The notes beneath the pieces were generated by a model, which searched no databases, had not been told where the DNA came from, and worked only from the letters and a program-made list of their open reading frames with translations. From Deinandra increscens subsp. villosa (lineage: Eukaryota; Streptophyta; Magnoliopsida; Asterales; Asteraceae), in the NCBI GenBank assembly GCA_039602395.1, contig JBCNJP010000018.1, positions 2,108,001 to 2,172,000 on the forward strand: a stretch of DNA of 64,000 bases, read 5' to 3'. The translations under genes were made by a program, and so were the position numbers. Below are positions 22,953 to 32,798 of this stretch, in pieces; the first letter of the stretch is position 1; every line of letters starts with the position of its first letter.

Positions 22953-24013
22953 AATAACCAGAGGTAGATCGGCGTGAATCGGGACCCCCCCCCCCCCCTC
23001 AATTAGCGTCAGAACAAGCCGTAAGAGAAATATTGTGGGCGACAGAGATGCGAATGCCATAATCCAAATGCCTTATAAATATCTAAAGATCTGCTTCAAA
23101 AACTGGTAATGGGGCTCAATTGGACCATGCATGAAAAGAAAGCCTGCTGAATAGCATAAGTGATATCAGGATGGGTAAACGTATGGTACTGTAGAGCCCC
23201 GATGAGGCTCATATATAACTCGCCATCAGCAAACAAAGGACCATCATCAGCACTAAGCTTGGAGTTAGTGTCAACCGAAGTGGTGCACGGTTTACACGAA
23301 CTCATAGACGTACATTGGATGATCTCACAAACATACTGACCCTGATTGAGAAAAAGACATGTGTTGTCACGTGTGACAGTAATACCGAGAAAATGATGAA
23401 GCTCGCCTAAATCCGTCATCGCATATTCCCTCGAGAGGGTAGTGATAATCTGACGAAGAAAACATGTATCAGAATCCGTGAGGAGAATATTATCCATATA
23501 CAATAATAAATAAGTTGTGTGAACCCTATGCCAATAAATAAATAGTGATGAGTCACTGACACTGCTCTTGAACCCGTGGGCCAAGAGAAAAGTAGAAAAC
23601 CATAGCTACCATGCTCGTGGGGCCTGCTTCAGGTCGTACAGAGACCTCCTAAGACTACATACAAAATCTGGTTTAGACTGGTCAACGAAAGCGGGTGGCT
23701 GCTGCATAAACACTGTATCAGCCAAGTCACCATGTAAAAATGCATTTTTCACGCCCAACTGATGTATAGGCCATTTTCTGGTGACTGCGAAAGATAACAC
23801 AGTGTGAATAGTGGCCAGTTTAACAACCGGGCTAAATGTCTCCGTACAATCAATACCAACTTTCGGTGACTTACTATTGACGACCAACTGGGCTTTGTAT
23901 CGCTCTAGAGTACCATCCGATTGAAATTTGTGATATACATCTAATAATCGGATGGCCTGGTGGTAGAGGTGCCAATTCCCAAGTATCTTTGTCTTGCAAA
24001 GCCCTATATTCAT
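22953..24013 (-). pseudogene. copia-A reverse transcriptase and start of RNase H
   Basis: On the minus strand 24013-23606 reads YKAQLVVNSKSPKVGIDCTE (usually RLVAKG...GIDYTETFSPV), KNAFLHGDL, and LYDLKQAPRAW. After a frameshift 23584-23096 carries the catalytic box as YMDNILLT (usually YVDDIILT) at about 23500-23489, then YAMTDLGELHHFLGI and IGALQYHTFTHPDI. RNase H begins with RSTSGYCIFMGDNLLSWSSK at about 22980-22925. The loss of the second catalytic Asp, together with stops and a shift, shows long decay. Confidence 0.85.
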
Positions 24014-25107
24014 CAGTCATAGCTAGTCGCTAGTTAGGGTCAGATAATGCCTTACTGTAAGAGGTAGGAATAGGTGATAGAGGGGTGTCAGTATGGAGAT
24101 TAAGACGGTGGGCAGGTTTGAAAACATCGGATTTTGCACGGGTTTGCATTGGGTGGTGGTTAAGAATAGGTGGCGGTGAAGGTGGCAAGGTGGGTGGGGA
24201 CGGGGTGGCGTTAGTCGGACTACCCGAAGGTGATGAGGAGGAGGAGGAACGAGGGGTAGCGAGTGTCGAAGGGGTGGTTAGAGAGAGAGTTTCAGTAGGA
24301 AGGGTGGTGGCGGAGAAGGGTGAGGGACGGGGTCGGAGTCGATGTGAGGGGGAGGGTGCGGACACGAAGGTGACACCAGCTCTGGGTGGGGGAATACACT
24401 TTCGTTGAAGACGACGTGTCAGGAAATATGAACGCGACCAATGGAAGGATTAAAACACCTGTATTCTTGAAAGTTCTGAAGATATCCGAGGAAGATGCAC
24501 CGAATGGACGCGAAGTAAGTTTATGAGACACAGTGGCCGAGAGGTTTGGGTAGTAGGCACACCCGAATGCACGAAGATGATCATACGTGGGATGTCGAAG
24601 GTATAGGATTTAAGCAGGGGTGTTGAAATTGAGACGTTTGGTGGGTAGGATATTATGGAGATAGGCGGCGGTGTGAAGATCTTCCACCCAAAAGGGAGGT
24701 GGAAGGTGAGCCTGCGTTAATAGAGCACGGATGATATCATTAATTCACTTATCATACGCTCTGCTCGGCCATTCTGAGGTGAAGTCTGGGGGCCCGAGAA
24801 ACGAAAAACAAGGCCGTTTTCATTGGCAAACTTATGAAAATTATTATTATCAAACTCACTGCCTAAGTTGCATTGAAAAGTTTTTATGGTTTTCTGGAAT
24901 TGGGTATGGATGAGTTTATGGAATTTAGTAAATGTGGCAGAGGTCTACGATTTGTATTTCAAAGGATACACCCAGACATAGTTTGAATAGTTATCAATCA
25001 AAACAAGATATTATAACCAGACTTGCTTAATATTGGCGATGTCCACAAATCGCAATGGATAATATCAAACGATGAATGAGTGATAGAAATAGAATCATGA
25101 AATGGCA
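24014..25107 (-). pseudogene. copia-A integrase and Pro/Ser-rich linker
   Basis: The minus strand reads FHDSISITHSSFDIIHCDLW from 25100, the start of a copia integrase, and later segments matching the core with several stops. At 24531-24292 CKLTSRPFG-like text with frame changes is the integrase C-terminal part. A low-complexity Pro/Ser/Thr linker (24365-24030) ends in HHPMQTRAKSDVFKP, which is typical of the sequence just before the RT in this family. The element breaks at 25107, where the next insertion begins. Confidence 0.75.
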
Positions 25108-26274
25108 TGTCACACCCAAAAAAAAATCCACGCGCGGAATACCACTGTAGGGAGCGTGACAAAGCAGGATCGCAATCCATTAGTTACACCAAGCGACCAA
25201 TAATTAATAAAAATGTTTCATATTTCATTAAATTATAAATTCAGAGTTTTACAAATGCGGAAGCGTAAATACAATAAAAGTATTTAAATAAAAACATTGT
25301 CGCCCAAGGTGACATCCAAAGACGCTATAAGTGTTTCAAAGACTCATGCATGCGTACTCGTGATACTCGAACATCTGCAACCTGAGAAATTACATGCTAA
25401 AAAGTGTCAACACAAAGTTTGGTGAGTTCACAGGTTTAACAGTTCAAAAACAATTCCAATTTAATGTAAATCGATTGTTCAACAACAGTCCCAGTTCAGT
25501 GTAAAACAACTGTTCATTGACAGTTAGCAAGGTTGACTATTCAACAACAGCTCAAGTTCATGTTCAAGTTCAGTATAAAATCCAGATAATATATCAATAT
25601 CTAGTTAGGCTATTTTCAAGAAATCAGTGCACGTTTGACTAGATAAACTAGTTATCCAGTTACTAAAGCTCGACAAGTTCAATTGTGCCTCGTTAAGACT
25701 AAGAAGTATATTACACTCGTTCGATATCCAATCGTGTCAGCGCGACTGACCCGGGTAGGGCTGTCAAACCTAGTAGATCTACTAAATAAGTTTCCGCTGA
25801 TGCCACATTAACAGTAATCTAAAAGTGAGGTCTTTATCAAGAAGTGTGCCACTATCATTCCGGTGATATAATTATCTAACAGTTTAAGTGTTTGCATGTT
25901 AATCTCCCCCAACAGGATTAAAATAGGTAAAACAAGGCCGTGAAACTCACATTTGGGTGCGCTGCAATAAATAATCAAATAGCGGGTCTTGTGTAATTTA
26001 CCAAACACCTAACGAGCATATATGTATATAAGTGTGTGTTCAATCTAAAATGAGCAAGTCTAATGCAAACGACGAAAACGAATGATCGTGAAGTCCGAAA
26101 CAAGTCCAGGATGGCAAGTTTGCCAAATCCGAGTGATTATCGAAATAACGCCAAAAAAAATACAATATATACCTATATTATATATTTTCTAAGTTCAGGG
26201 TTTCAAAATATATGTATATAATATATGTGTATATATATGAATGCAAAATATGTGTATATATATATATATATATA

Positions 26275-26449
26275 GGGTTAGGTTCAAATGAGAACTTTTT
26301 CTTTTGAGAACTTTTGAGAACCAATTTGGGCCACTAATTTTCAAGGGGGGGCATTCAAATTCATGGGGGGGTTTTCCATATATAAAAACTAGTGGCTAAG
26401 ATTAGTTCTTTCTAGTTCTCAAACCCAATTAGTTCTCAAATGATCCTCT

Positions 26450-26487
<38 letters not shown>

Positions 26488-26646
26488 AGAGGATCATTTG
26501 AGAACTAATTGGGTTTGAGAACTAAAAAGAACTAATCTTAGCCACTAGTTTTTATATATGGAAAACCCCCCCATGAATTTGAATGCCCCCCCTTGAAAAT
26601 TAGTGGCCCAAATTGGTTCTCAAAAGTTCTCATTTGAACCTAACCC
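26275..26646. mobile_element. Head-to-head pair of MITE copies forming a long palindrome
   Basis: Copy 1 (26275-26453, plus orientation) runs from GGGTTAGGTTCAAATGAG to ATGATCCTCTCCC. After 31 bases of TA repeats, copy 2 (26485-26646) is the same sequence inverted. The two are nearly identical, except that copy 1 has about 17 extra bases near its start and one substitution. TA microsatellites flank both sides. A third copy lies at 37651-37812. The consistent position inside (TA)n suggests a MITE that targets TA microsatellites. A transcript across the pair would fold into a hairpin with about 160-bp arms. Confidence 0.8.
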
Positions 26647-26970
26647 TATATATATATATAAACCGTTCCAGAGTGTTTAGTTGATACGAAATGACAATAA
26701 CGAGTTTTCAACAAGATATAAATAGATATATTTAAACACATTAAATTTCAATAATATGAATATTTATCTTGAAGAGAAAACTACAATTTATAATAAACCA
26801 TAAATCAAAACCGAGTATTTTATATTTCTAGTCAAAACGACATCTTTTATATTTTTTTCTAAACCATTTAATAGTTTACGGGTTATGAATATTCCAAGAA
26901 AATCATTTTAATCAATTTTTAGGTGACCCGATGCATAAAATTACAAAAACCAAAGAAAAGAAGGAAATGA

Positions 26971-27035
26971 GGTCGCCCGGGTTCAAACCCACGACCTCTC
27001 AATCACAAACGAACCCTCTAACCAGCAGGTTGTGG
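26971..27035 (-). other. tRNA-like sequence (box A and box B)
   Basis: On the minus strand TGGTTAGAGGG (box-A-like) is followed about 35 bases later by GGGTTTGAACCCG (box-B-like). It looks like a tRNA-derived or SINE-head segment. Confidence 0.45.
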
Positions 27036-27080
27036 TTTCTTTTTGGTAATCGACCCGCCACAAATGGTTTTGTACACTAA

Positions 27081-27417
27081 GGTTGCGTTTGGTTGTGGAA
27101 AACGTTTTCCAGTTTTCCATTTTCAGTTTTCTAGAAAATGAAATGGGTTTTCCATTTCTAGAAAACACTTGGAAAATTTTGAAAACGCGATCTAACCAAA
27201 AGATGTGTTTTCCATTTTCTGGAAAATAGAAAACAGAAATTGGAAAACAATGCAAAACTATTTTCCAAATTTAGTTAAAAGAATGAAAAACTGTATTTTC
27301 TGTTTTCTAGGAAAATTTTTTCAGAAAACTATCACTAGAACGCGTTTTCTGTTTTCCATGTTTTCTTAGAAAACAGAAATGGAAAACACCCCATGTTTTC
27401 CACAACCAAACGCGCCC
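27081..27417. mobile_element. Tourist-like MITE (PIF/Harbinger), 337 bp
   Basis: The terminal inverted repeats share GCGTTTGGTTGTGGAAAAC (left GGTTGCG..., right GGGCGCG... on the other strand; 21 of 23 matches). TAA flanks both sides (27078-27080, 27418-27420). The interior is built from GTTTTCCATTTTC-like words on both strands, so the whole element can fold back. There is no coding capacity. Confidence 0.87.
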
Positions 27418-27471
27418 TAAGTGGCTCAAAACCGGGTATTTTAAAACAAAACAGAAAAGAATCGGGACGGA

Positions 27472-27534
27472 CGGGGGTCGAACTTGGGACCTCGCTGATG
27501 GAATTCACAAGTCTCAGCCACTAGGCTGAGACCC
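27472..27534 (-). other. tRNA-like sequence (box A and box B)
   Basis: On the minus strand CCTAGTGGCTGAGA (box-A-like) is followed by AAGTTCGACCCCC (box-B-like) at tRNA spacing. It is probably a SINE or tRNA relic; no SINE tail was identified. Confidence 0.5.
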
Positions 27535-28514
27535 TGAGGACGATTACAATTCGTTTAAAAAACATATGACCCAATCCCTGCCACCGTCGTCTTCTTCATT
27601 AGGATACCGGTGATCGGAGTTCCATTCCGGTCACCGGAAAAACGTAAAAAAAAAACGTGAAAGGACCAACAGAGATGTGCGACTAACGTGAAAGAATCGT
27701 TACCTCAAGTCGGTGATGATTGATGACACGATTTTAGATGCCGAAAACAAACCCGAACAATAACGCGATCCTAATTCAAACTCAAAAACGGGACGAACTG
27801 TGAGGTTCCATGTTGCTACCGTATTCGAGACAACTGGGAGGCGTTGAGTGATTGTCGATGGTGGTGTGGTTGGCCGGAAAAGTGCTCCGATTGTGATGGT
27901 GATGGTGCTTCGGTTTGGAGGCAAACGAGAGAGAGATAGGAGGAAAATGATGGTAGAAGAAAGCTCAAATGATTTAGGAGGTGTGTAATGATCATCATGT
28001 AACTGATGAGGGTTGATTTCCGAGTTAAGGCGGTGCCGGTTAACGAAGATGGAAAGCTCGACGGTTATTAAAATCTTATAAACCAACTATGGGAGAATGA
28101 CACAACCGGTCCCTCACCACATTTTTAAAAGAGAGTGATGAGTTCTAGGAATTACAAGTCCAGTCCCCCCAGCATTAGTTCATTAGAACAAGTTTTAGAA
28201 TTTGCAGAATAAGTCCCTCATTGTTTATAAAGGATAACAACATCTAACAGAGGTTAACTGAGGAACAATTAAACGAAGAATATACGTGTGTGACCAAGCG
28301 TATTGGACGTATAACGTTTATAAGAAAAATATAAATCTCGTTGCCACCTAAAATCATGAGTTTAACCCACATAAAATCATAGATTTTTAAACCTATACTT
28401 ACGTGTTCAAGTCACATAAAGTTATAAATAATAACTTGCGATTAGATCTTTTAGTTACATACAATCATAAATATAAATCAATTATTTATATAATCCAGGT
28501 CACATAAAAGCATA

Positions 28515-28559
<45 letters not shown>

Positions 28560-28570
28560 GGGTAAAATAC

Positions 28571-28763
28571 ATCAGCCAAAAACGCTACATCAGGTACGGA
28601 TTGATCTGGTGCGTTCATCAAGATCATCCAATGGCTTACAACTATGGTGTTTTTGGTGACCACCAAAAACGCCATAGGCGAAAACACCATAGATCTCAGC
28701 CATTGGATGATCTTGATGAACGCACCAGATCAATCCGTACCTGATGTAGCGTTTTTGGCTGAT
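28571..28763. mobile_element. Foldback element with perfect 66-bp arms
   Basis: The left arm 28571-28636 (ATCAGCCAAAAACGCTACAT...) and right arm 28698-28763 are exact complements over 66 bases. The 61-base centre contains a second imperfect palindrome around GGTGACCACC. TA microsatellites lie on both outer sides (28518-28555, 28781-28830). No coding capacity. It behaves like a foldback MITE within (TA)n. Confidence 0.85.
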
Positions 28764-28780
28764 ATAGGCTAACTCGACTC

Positions 28781-28831
<51 letters not shown>

Positions 28832-29008
28832 TTATCACATAAAATCATCGAGTTTATCAAACGTATAGACTCAAGTGTATGCTGGTATAGTCATTGGTTA
28901 TACAAAACCCTAATTTGCTAAAGTCAACACATAAATGTTCACACAACATTTAATATAGTTTACGCTCAGTTAATGACATGAAAGGACCTGAAAATGCGGA
29001 TTGTCACA

Positions 29009-30191
29009 TGGCAAGTTTTTGCTATTAGCAATCTGAGACGACTGACAAACCAAAACAGTCATGTCTTTATTACAAGAAATAAGTTTATAAGTATATAACA
29101 AATCCAAAACATGAGATCCCGGGTGACCCAAACGGTTATGCCATAAGTATGAAGGATGAGAGACCAAGCAGGCGACAGCTGGAAAGGATGGTGGCGTGAA
29201 GGGGTAGAGGTCACCCGAGCTAGTATGGCGGGAAAGGAGCTTGCCAGTCTTGAGATTCTTCAAAGAAAACCAAGAGGGTCAAATTCAATAGCAACTTGGT
29301 TATCACGAGAAAACTGACGTATAGAAATAAGGTTTTTAATAATGGTGGGGGCAAAAAGAACATTATTGAGTTTGTATGTTTGGGAATGTAGGTGATGTAA
29401 AGCATTACCCGAGCCTCGTATTGGCAACTTGTCGCCATTCCCAACAAAAATGTGACTAATGAGAGACAATGATAAAGGGGGTTGAAACATACCTGGATCT
29501 ACCGCAAGATGAATTAAGGCTCCCGTATCCATGTACCAAGTCTAATTTGGCTGAGTTAACTGAACTCCCTGAACCGCGTTGCCAAGGTCAGTGGGACTAA
29601 GCGCAACATAACCCGGGTAGATGTTCGGGGTGTGGTTACCCGCGAAGTGGGCCTGGGGGTAAGAGGAGGGCGGGTTGGGCCGCTAGTAGGGGGTTGTGGT
29701 AGCGGTGGGTAGTAGGTGGCTGGTTGGGATGGATATGGTGTAGGTGGCGGTGGTGGTGGTGTAGGAAAGGTAGGGGTAGTAGTTGCGGTTTCTGTTGTTG
29801 CGTCCCCCTCCCCTACGGTTATAACTGCGGCCCTTGCCAAGTCCCCGAAACTGGTTACGAGGCTGGTTTGGGTAAGAATTGGGGTTAAGGTAAGTTGGGT
29901 CGAATGGATGGTTATAGGTGGAGGGTTTTGGTTGGTGGTATTCGGGTGAGGTGGGTTGGGTGGTGGGGGTGGTGTTTCGGTTGTTGGGGGTGGTCATGAG
30001 AACTTATTGGGTGTTGGATGGGTTGGTTTGGGTTCGACCTGCGATGCGTTGGAGTTCCAGTTGAAGCATGTTTCTGGCTTCATCTCAAGTAGGGGAGCTT
30101 TGGTTGATGATGGTAGAAACAATATCATATTCAGATGGGAGCCCCCGAACATGTTGTAAAACTTTCCGGTTTTCATGAACATCACGAACAA
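29009..30191 (-). pseudogene. copia-A gag, protease and gag-pre-integrase
   Basis: The minus strand enters from the N gap with gag text (MFGGSHLNMILFLPS; KPETCFNWNSNASQ), passes a Pro/Thr-rich and Gly/Arg-rich RNA-binding-like tract (GRSYNRRGGGRNNRNRN), and reaches the protease at 29532 with TWIREP... and the active-site MDTGALIHLAVDPG. LYPFTPPSF and YLWHNRLGHPGSHVL mark the gag-pre-integrase region (29230-29090), which ends in CQSSQIANSKNLP where the TGTCACA element has been inserted. Frameshifts near 29275 and 29560 break the polyprotein. Confidence 0.8.
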
Positions 30192-30691
30192 NNNNNNNNN
30201 NNNNNNNNNNNNNNNNNNNNNNNNNNNNNNNNNNNNNNNNNNNNNNNNNNNNNNNNNNNNNNNNNNNNNNNNNNNNNNNNNNNNNNNNNNNNNNNNNNNN
30301 NNNNNNNNNNNNNNNNNNNNNNNNNNNNNNNNNNNNNNNNNNNNNNNNNNNNNNNNNNNNNNNNNNNNNNNNNNNNNNNNNNNNNNNNNNNNNNNNNNNN
30401 NNNNNNNNNNNNNNNNNNNNNNNNNNNNNNNNNNNNNNNNNNNNNNNNNNNNNNNNNNNNNNNNNNNNNNNNNNNNNNNNNNNNNNNNNNNNNNNNNNNN
30501 NNNNNNNNNNNNNNNNNNNNNNNNNNNNNNNNNNNNNNNNNNNNNNNNNNNNNNNNNNNNNNNNNNNNNNNNNNNNNNNNNNNNNNNNNNNNNNNNNNNN
30601 NNNNNNNNNNNNNNNNNNNNNNNNNNNNNNNNNNNNNNNNNNNNNNNNNNNNNNNNNNNNNNNNNNNNNNNNNNNNNNNNNNNNNNNNNNN
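30192..30691. other. Assembly gap of 500 N
   Basis: Placeholder gap in the copia-A gag region. The missing gag start and 5' LTR probably lie here. Confidence 0.99.
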
Positions 30692-31291
30692 AGTATATCT
30701 TCACAAATAGTTTAAGCTGATGTATGTATCCTTTAAACTCGTTAACTAAAACTCCTTTTTTAATTCTATGACTATAATGGTAATTGTATACAAGTACATA
30801 CATACGTGTAAAGTGTAAAATATGTACAAAGTTGTGAAATGGAAGCACTCCATCCATAATAAATGTGTACAAATGATTAGTTTTAAAATGACGTTTAATT
30901 AATTAGCATCGCAAAACAAAAAAATTATACTAGATCATAAAAAATGTGTAGTAAAAAATGTAGTCACTTGCTAGGCTTTTTCTATCCATTACCACGTTAG
31001 ATATTGTATTTTGTTTGCCAACAAGTTGTTGTGAATCGCGCTTCGCGACATATGCTATTCAATGATATCTTTTTGGAAGTCCGAGTTTTATGTCATGGTT
31101 GGCAAGGCGTTATGTAGCAAGAAAAATAGAAACATTTAATATCATTACATAGATTATTAAAAAATACTTGGCATGTTATATATGCTTATGCAAGAAACTA
31201 CCTATGGACTTGTAGATCCATCATTAGTCTATCTAACATTAAACGCCAAAAAGATTACATGTATAATTAAAACACTCATCAATGTATACAA
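30692..31291. other. AT-rich spacer, nothing recognised
   Basis: No credible coding frame. A GC-rich hairpin-like word, ATCGCGCTTCGCGAC, lies at 31036 and is unexplained. Confidence 0.5.
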
Positions 31292-31325
31292 CTAGAGATC
31301 GACCGCGCGTTGCTGCGGTAATCCG
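31292..31325 (-). mobile_element. Helitron-like 3' terminus
   Basis: On the minus strand the sequence ACCGCAGCAACGCGCGGT (a short GC-rich hairpin with 5-bp arms) is followed after six bases by the terminal CTAG, and then T in the flank. A hairpin just before CTRR and insertion before T are the hallmarks of a Helitron 3' end. The matching 5' TC end was not found, so the length of the element is unknown. Confidence 0.55.
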
Positions 31326-31687
31326 AAATATGATAATTAGACCATGTAAAATAGCATTCATGTACAAACAAATTAATTTAATACATAAAAAACTCCTATG
31401 CTTCCTATTTTTCTATATTTGGTTCGAAAATCTCAACCTGTTCAAATGTTTTCCACAAAACTTTTATGTCAGATATTGTCCAATCCTTTAAAAATAAATA
31501 ATTTTACCTTAATTTGTAGAACTTCCCCCAGGAGATAATTCAAGTTTATCATTAGTAGGATCTCTAAGGCCACCATTAGTCTAAATGCAAGAAAGAAATA
31601 GAAGATAAATCAAGCTTAAAAAAGTAGATAAGAAAGGAGGAACATATAACAAAGATCAAATGATTATTCTTGAAATATAAAATATAC
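31326..31687. other. Non-coding DNA between Helitron-like end and SOD fragment
   Basis: On the minus strand an exon-like stretch following TGCATTTAG reads TNGGLRDPTNDKLELSPGG, but it does not match the expected fourth exon of superoxide dismutase. It may be another captured fragment. Confidence 0.35.
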
Positions 31688-32121
31688 CATCTTCACCAAC
31701 TGTGACACTGCCAAGATCACAAGCATGATGAATCTCGTCATGTGGGTAACCATGTTCCTTTCAATGAGGATTGTAGTGAGGACCTAACATCAAAGGGAAC
31801 GGTTTAACAGTTTAGATAGATCGGCATTACACACAAACTAACTACTTTTAGTGATTTTCTTGAGGAACATATACCCGTTGACATGCACCCATTGGTTGTG
31901 ACACCAAGTGCATGAACATGGAAACCATGAGGTCCCGATTTGAGGCCACAAAGTTCTCTAGTAACAGTCATGGGAGCACCTGCGATATCAATTAAGTAAG
32001 TTTACTATCATGTTCATTAGTACTCCATACAACTTAAAAGTTGTTACCTTCTGCCTCCTGATTGAAGAAAATGGTGTCACCCACACCCTCTACTGCTAAG
32101 AACCAAAACAGCCTTCACCAT
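31688..32121 (-). pseudogene. Cu/Zn superoxide dismutase fragment, exons 1-3
   Basis: Three exons with conserved GT-AG borders are visible. Exon 1 (32121-32048) reads MVKAVLVLSS and, after a one-base insertion, EGVGDTIFFNQEAE. Exon 2 (31979-31875) reads [20 protein letters not shown] and [16 protein letters not shown], keeping the copper-binding HVH motif. Exon 3 (31783-31688) reads GPHYNPH-stop-KEHGYPHDEI and HHACDLGSVTVGEDG, with TGA at 31761-31763. These match cytosolic-type plant Cu/Zn SOD, which converts superoxide to hydrogen peroxide. The later exons are missing and one frameshift and one stop are present, so this is a gene fragment. Retained introns exclude a processed copy and fit DNA-level capture. 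Confidence 0.85.
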
Positions 32122-32470
32122 TTTGTATGTGATCTAAGCAATTGAATAACCGAATGTTAACAAAGAACCTACAACTTACAAACATTTAAACTAATCCAAC
32201 TTTAGTTTCTTAATAATAAAGAAAAGCATAATACCTAAATATATAGTTCTAACCAAAACAAATTATATTATCATAAAGTCTTTAATTCATATTAGCCTTA
32301 ATTTAAACATGAAAATATACATACCTGTTATGCTTCCAGCTGTTGTACTTAAATAATTCAATTTCTCATATACTTTACATAAATATTAAGTTTAAATGAC
32401 TGTTCTGCTTTAATAAATCAAATTTTCATATACCTTACAACTTAGAGTCATTATATGTACAACAGGAATG
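32122..32470. other. Upstream flank of the SOD fragment
   Basis: AT-rich, no coding signal. It ends at the GAATG target site (32466-32470) of the chromovirus insertion. Confidence 0.5.
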
Positions 32471-32737
32471 TGTTACGAAATAATGTACAGGGGTCAAATC
32501 TGTAATTTTAGAAAGATGAGGGGTCAATGTGTCAATCAGTTGTGTATATAGAAGAGTCTGTAACGAACTAAACGGCATTCGATTCTTGTTATCAATAAAC
32601 TGATTTTCCCTCCCAATTTGATTGATTCTTTCAATCGTTAGCTGTATTTCGAGATTGATTCTGCTCATTCAATCTCCAATCGCTAACACAACTCATCCAT
32701 CGATAGATCTTGAGTTGAAAATCCCTAATTCGCATCA
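32471..32737 (+). repeat. 5' LTR of the chromovirus
   Basis: It starts TGTTACGAAATAATG and ends AATTCGCATCA. A TATA-like TATATAG lies at 32545-32551, so it probably carries the promoter. Confidence 0.97.
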
Positions 32738-32738
32738 T

Positions 32739-32750
32739 TGGTATCAGAGC
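32739..32750 (+). other. Primer binding site of the chromovirus
   Basis: TGGTATCAGAGC, complementary to the 3' end of initiator tRNA-Met, begins one base after the LTR. Confidence 0.93.
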
Positions 32751-32798
32751 GAGTGATCCTCGGCTCTTTGATTTTGTCAATTTCGATCAAAATTCACG

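Larger units (their letters stand above)
25108..29008. mobile_element. TGTCACA-ended element (probable solo LTR), 3.9 kb, inside copia-A
   Basis: It starts TGTCACACCC and ends GGATTGTCACA, and is flanked by TGGCA on both sides (25103-25107 and 29009-29013). Removing it and one TGGCA restores the copia-A reading NLPFHDS on the minus strand. No protein motif was found in 3.9 kb. Taking out the three MITE-like insertions leaves roughly 3 kb, close to the length of the solo LTR at 15997-19028, so a chromovirus solo LTR is the likely reading. A non-coding LARD or another class is possible. Confidence 0.7.
11526..30191 (-). mobile_element. Old Ty1/copia element (copia-A), split by two later insertions
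   Basis: Read on the minus strand, gag and protease lie at 30191-29009, integrase at 25107-24600, a Pro/Ser-rich linker at 24531-24030, reverse transcriptase at 24013-23090 and RNase H at 23060-22865, with its last part at 12025-11680. The order is that of Ty1/copia. The element is cut by the Athila element (12026-22864) and by the TGTCACA element (25108-29008); removing both restores continuity of the coding sequence. The 5' end lies in or beyond the N gap at 30192. Many stops and frameshifts mark it as the oldest layer here. Confidence 0.85.

Noticed and set aside
24085..24408. Gly/Arg-rich plus-strand frame
   Set aside because: Antisense of the Pro/Ser-rich copia-A linker.
28571..28763. 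MicroRNA precursor
   Set aside because: The arms are perfectly paired over 66 bases and flanked by TA repeats, which fits a foldback MITE better than a conserved miRNA gene.
31688..32121. Functional Cu/Zn SOD gene
   Set aside because: One frameshift, one stop and the lack of the later exons make it a fragment.
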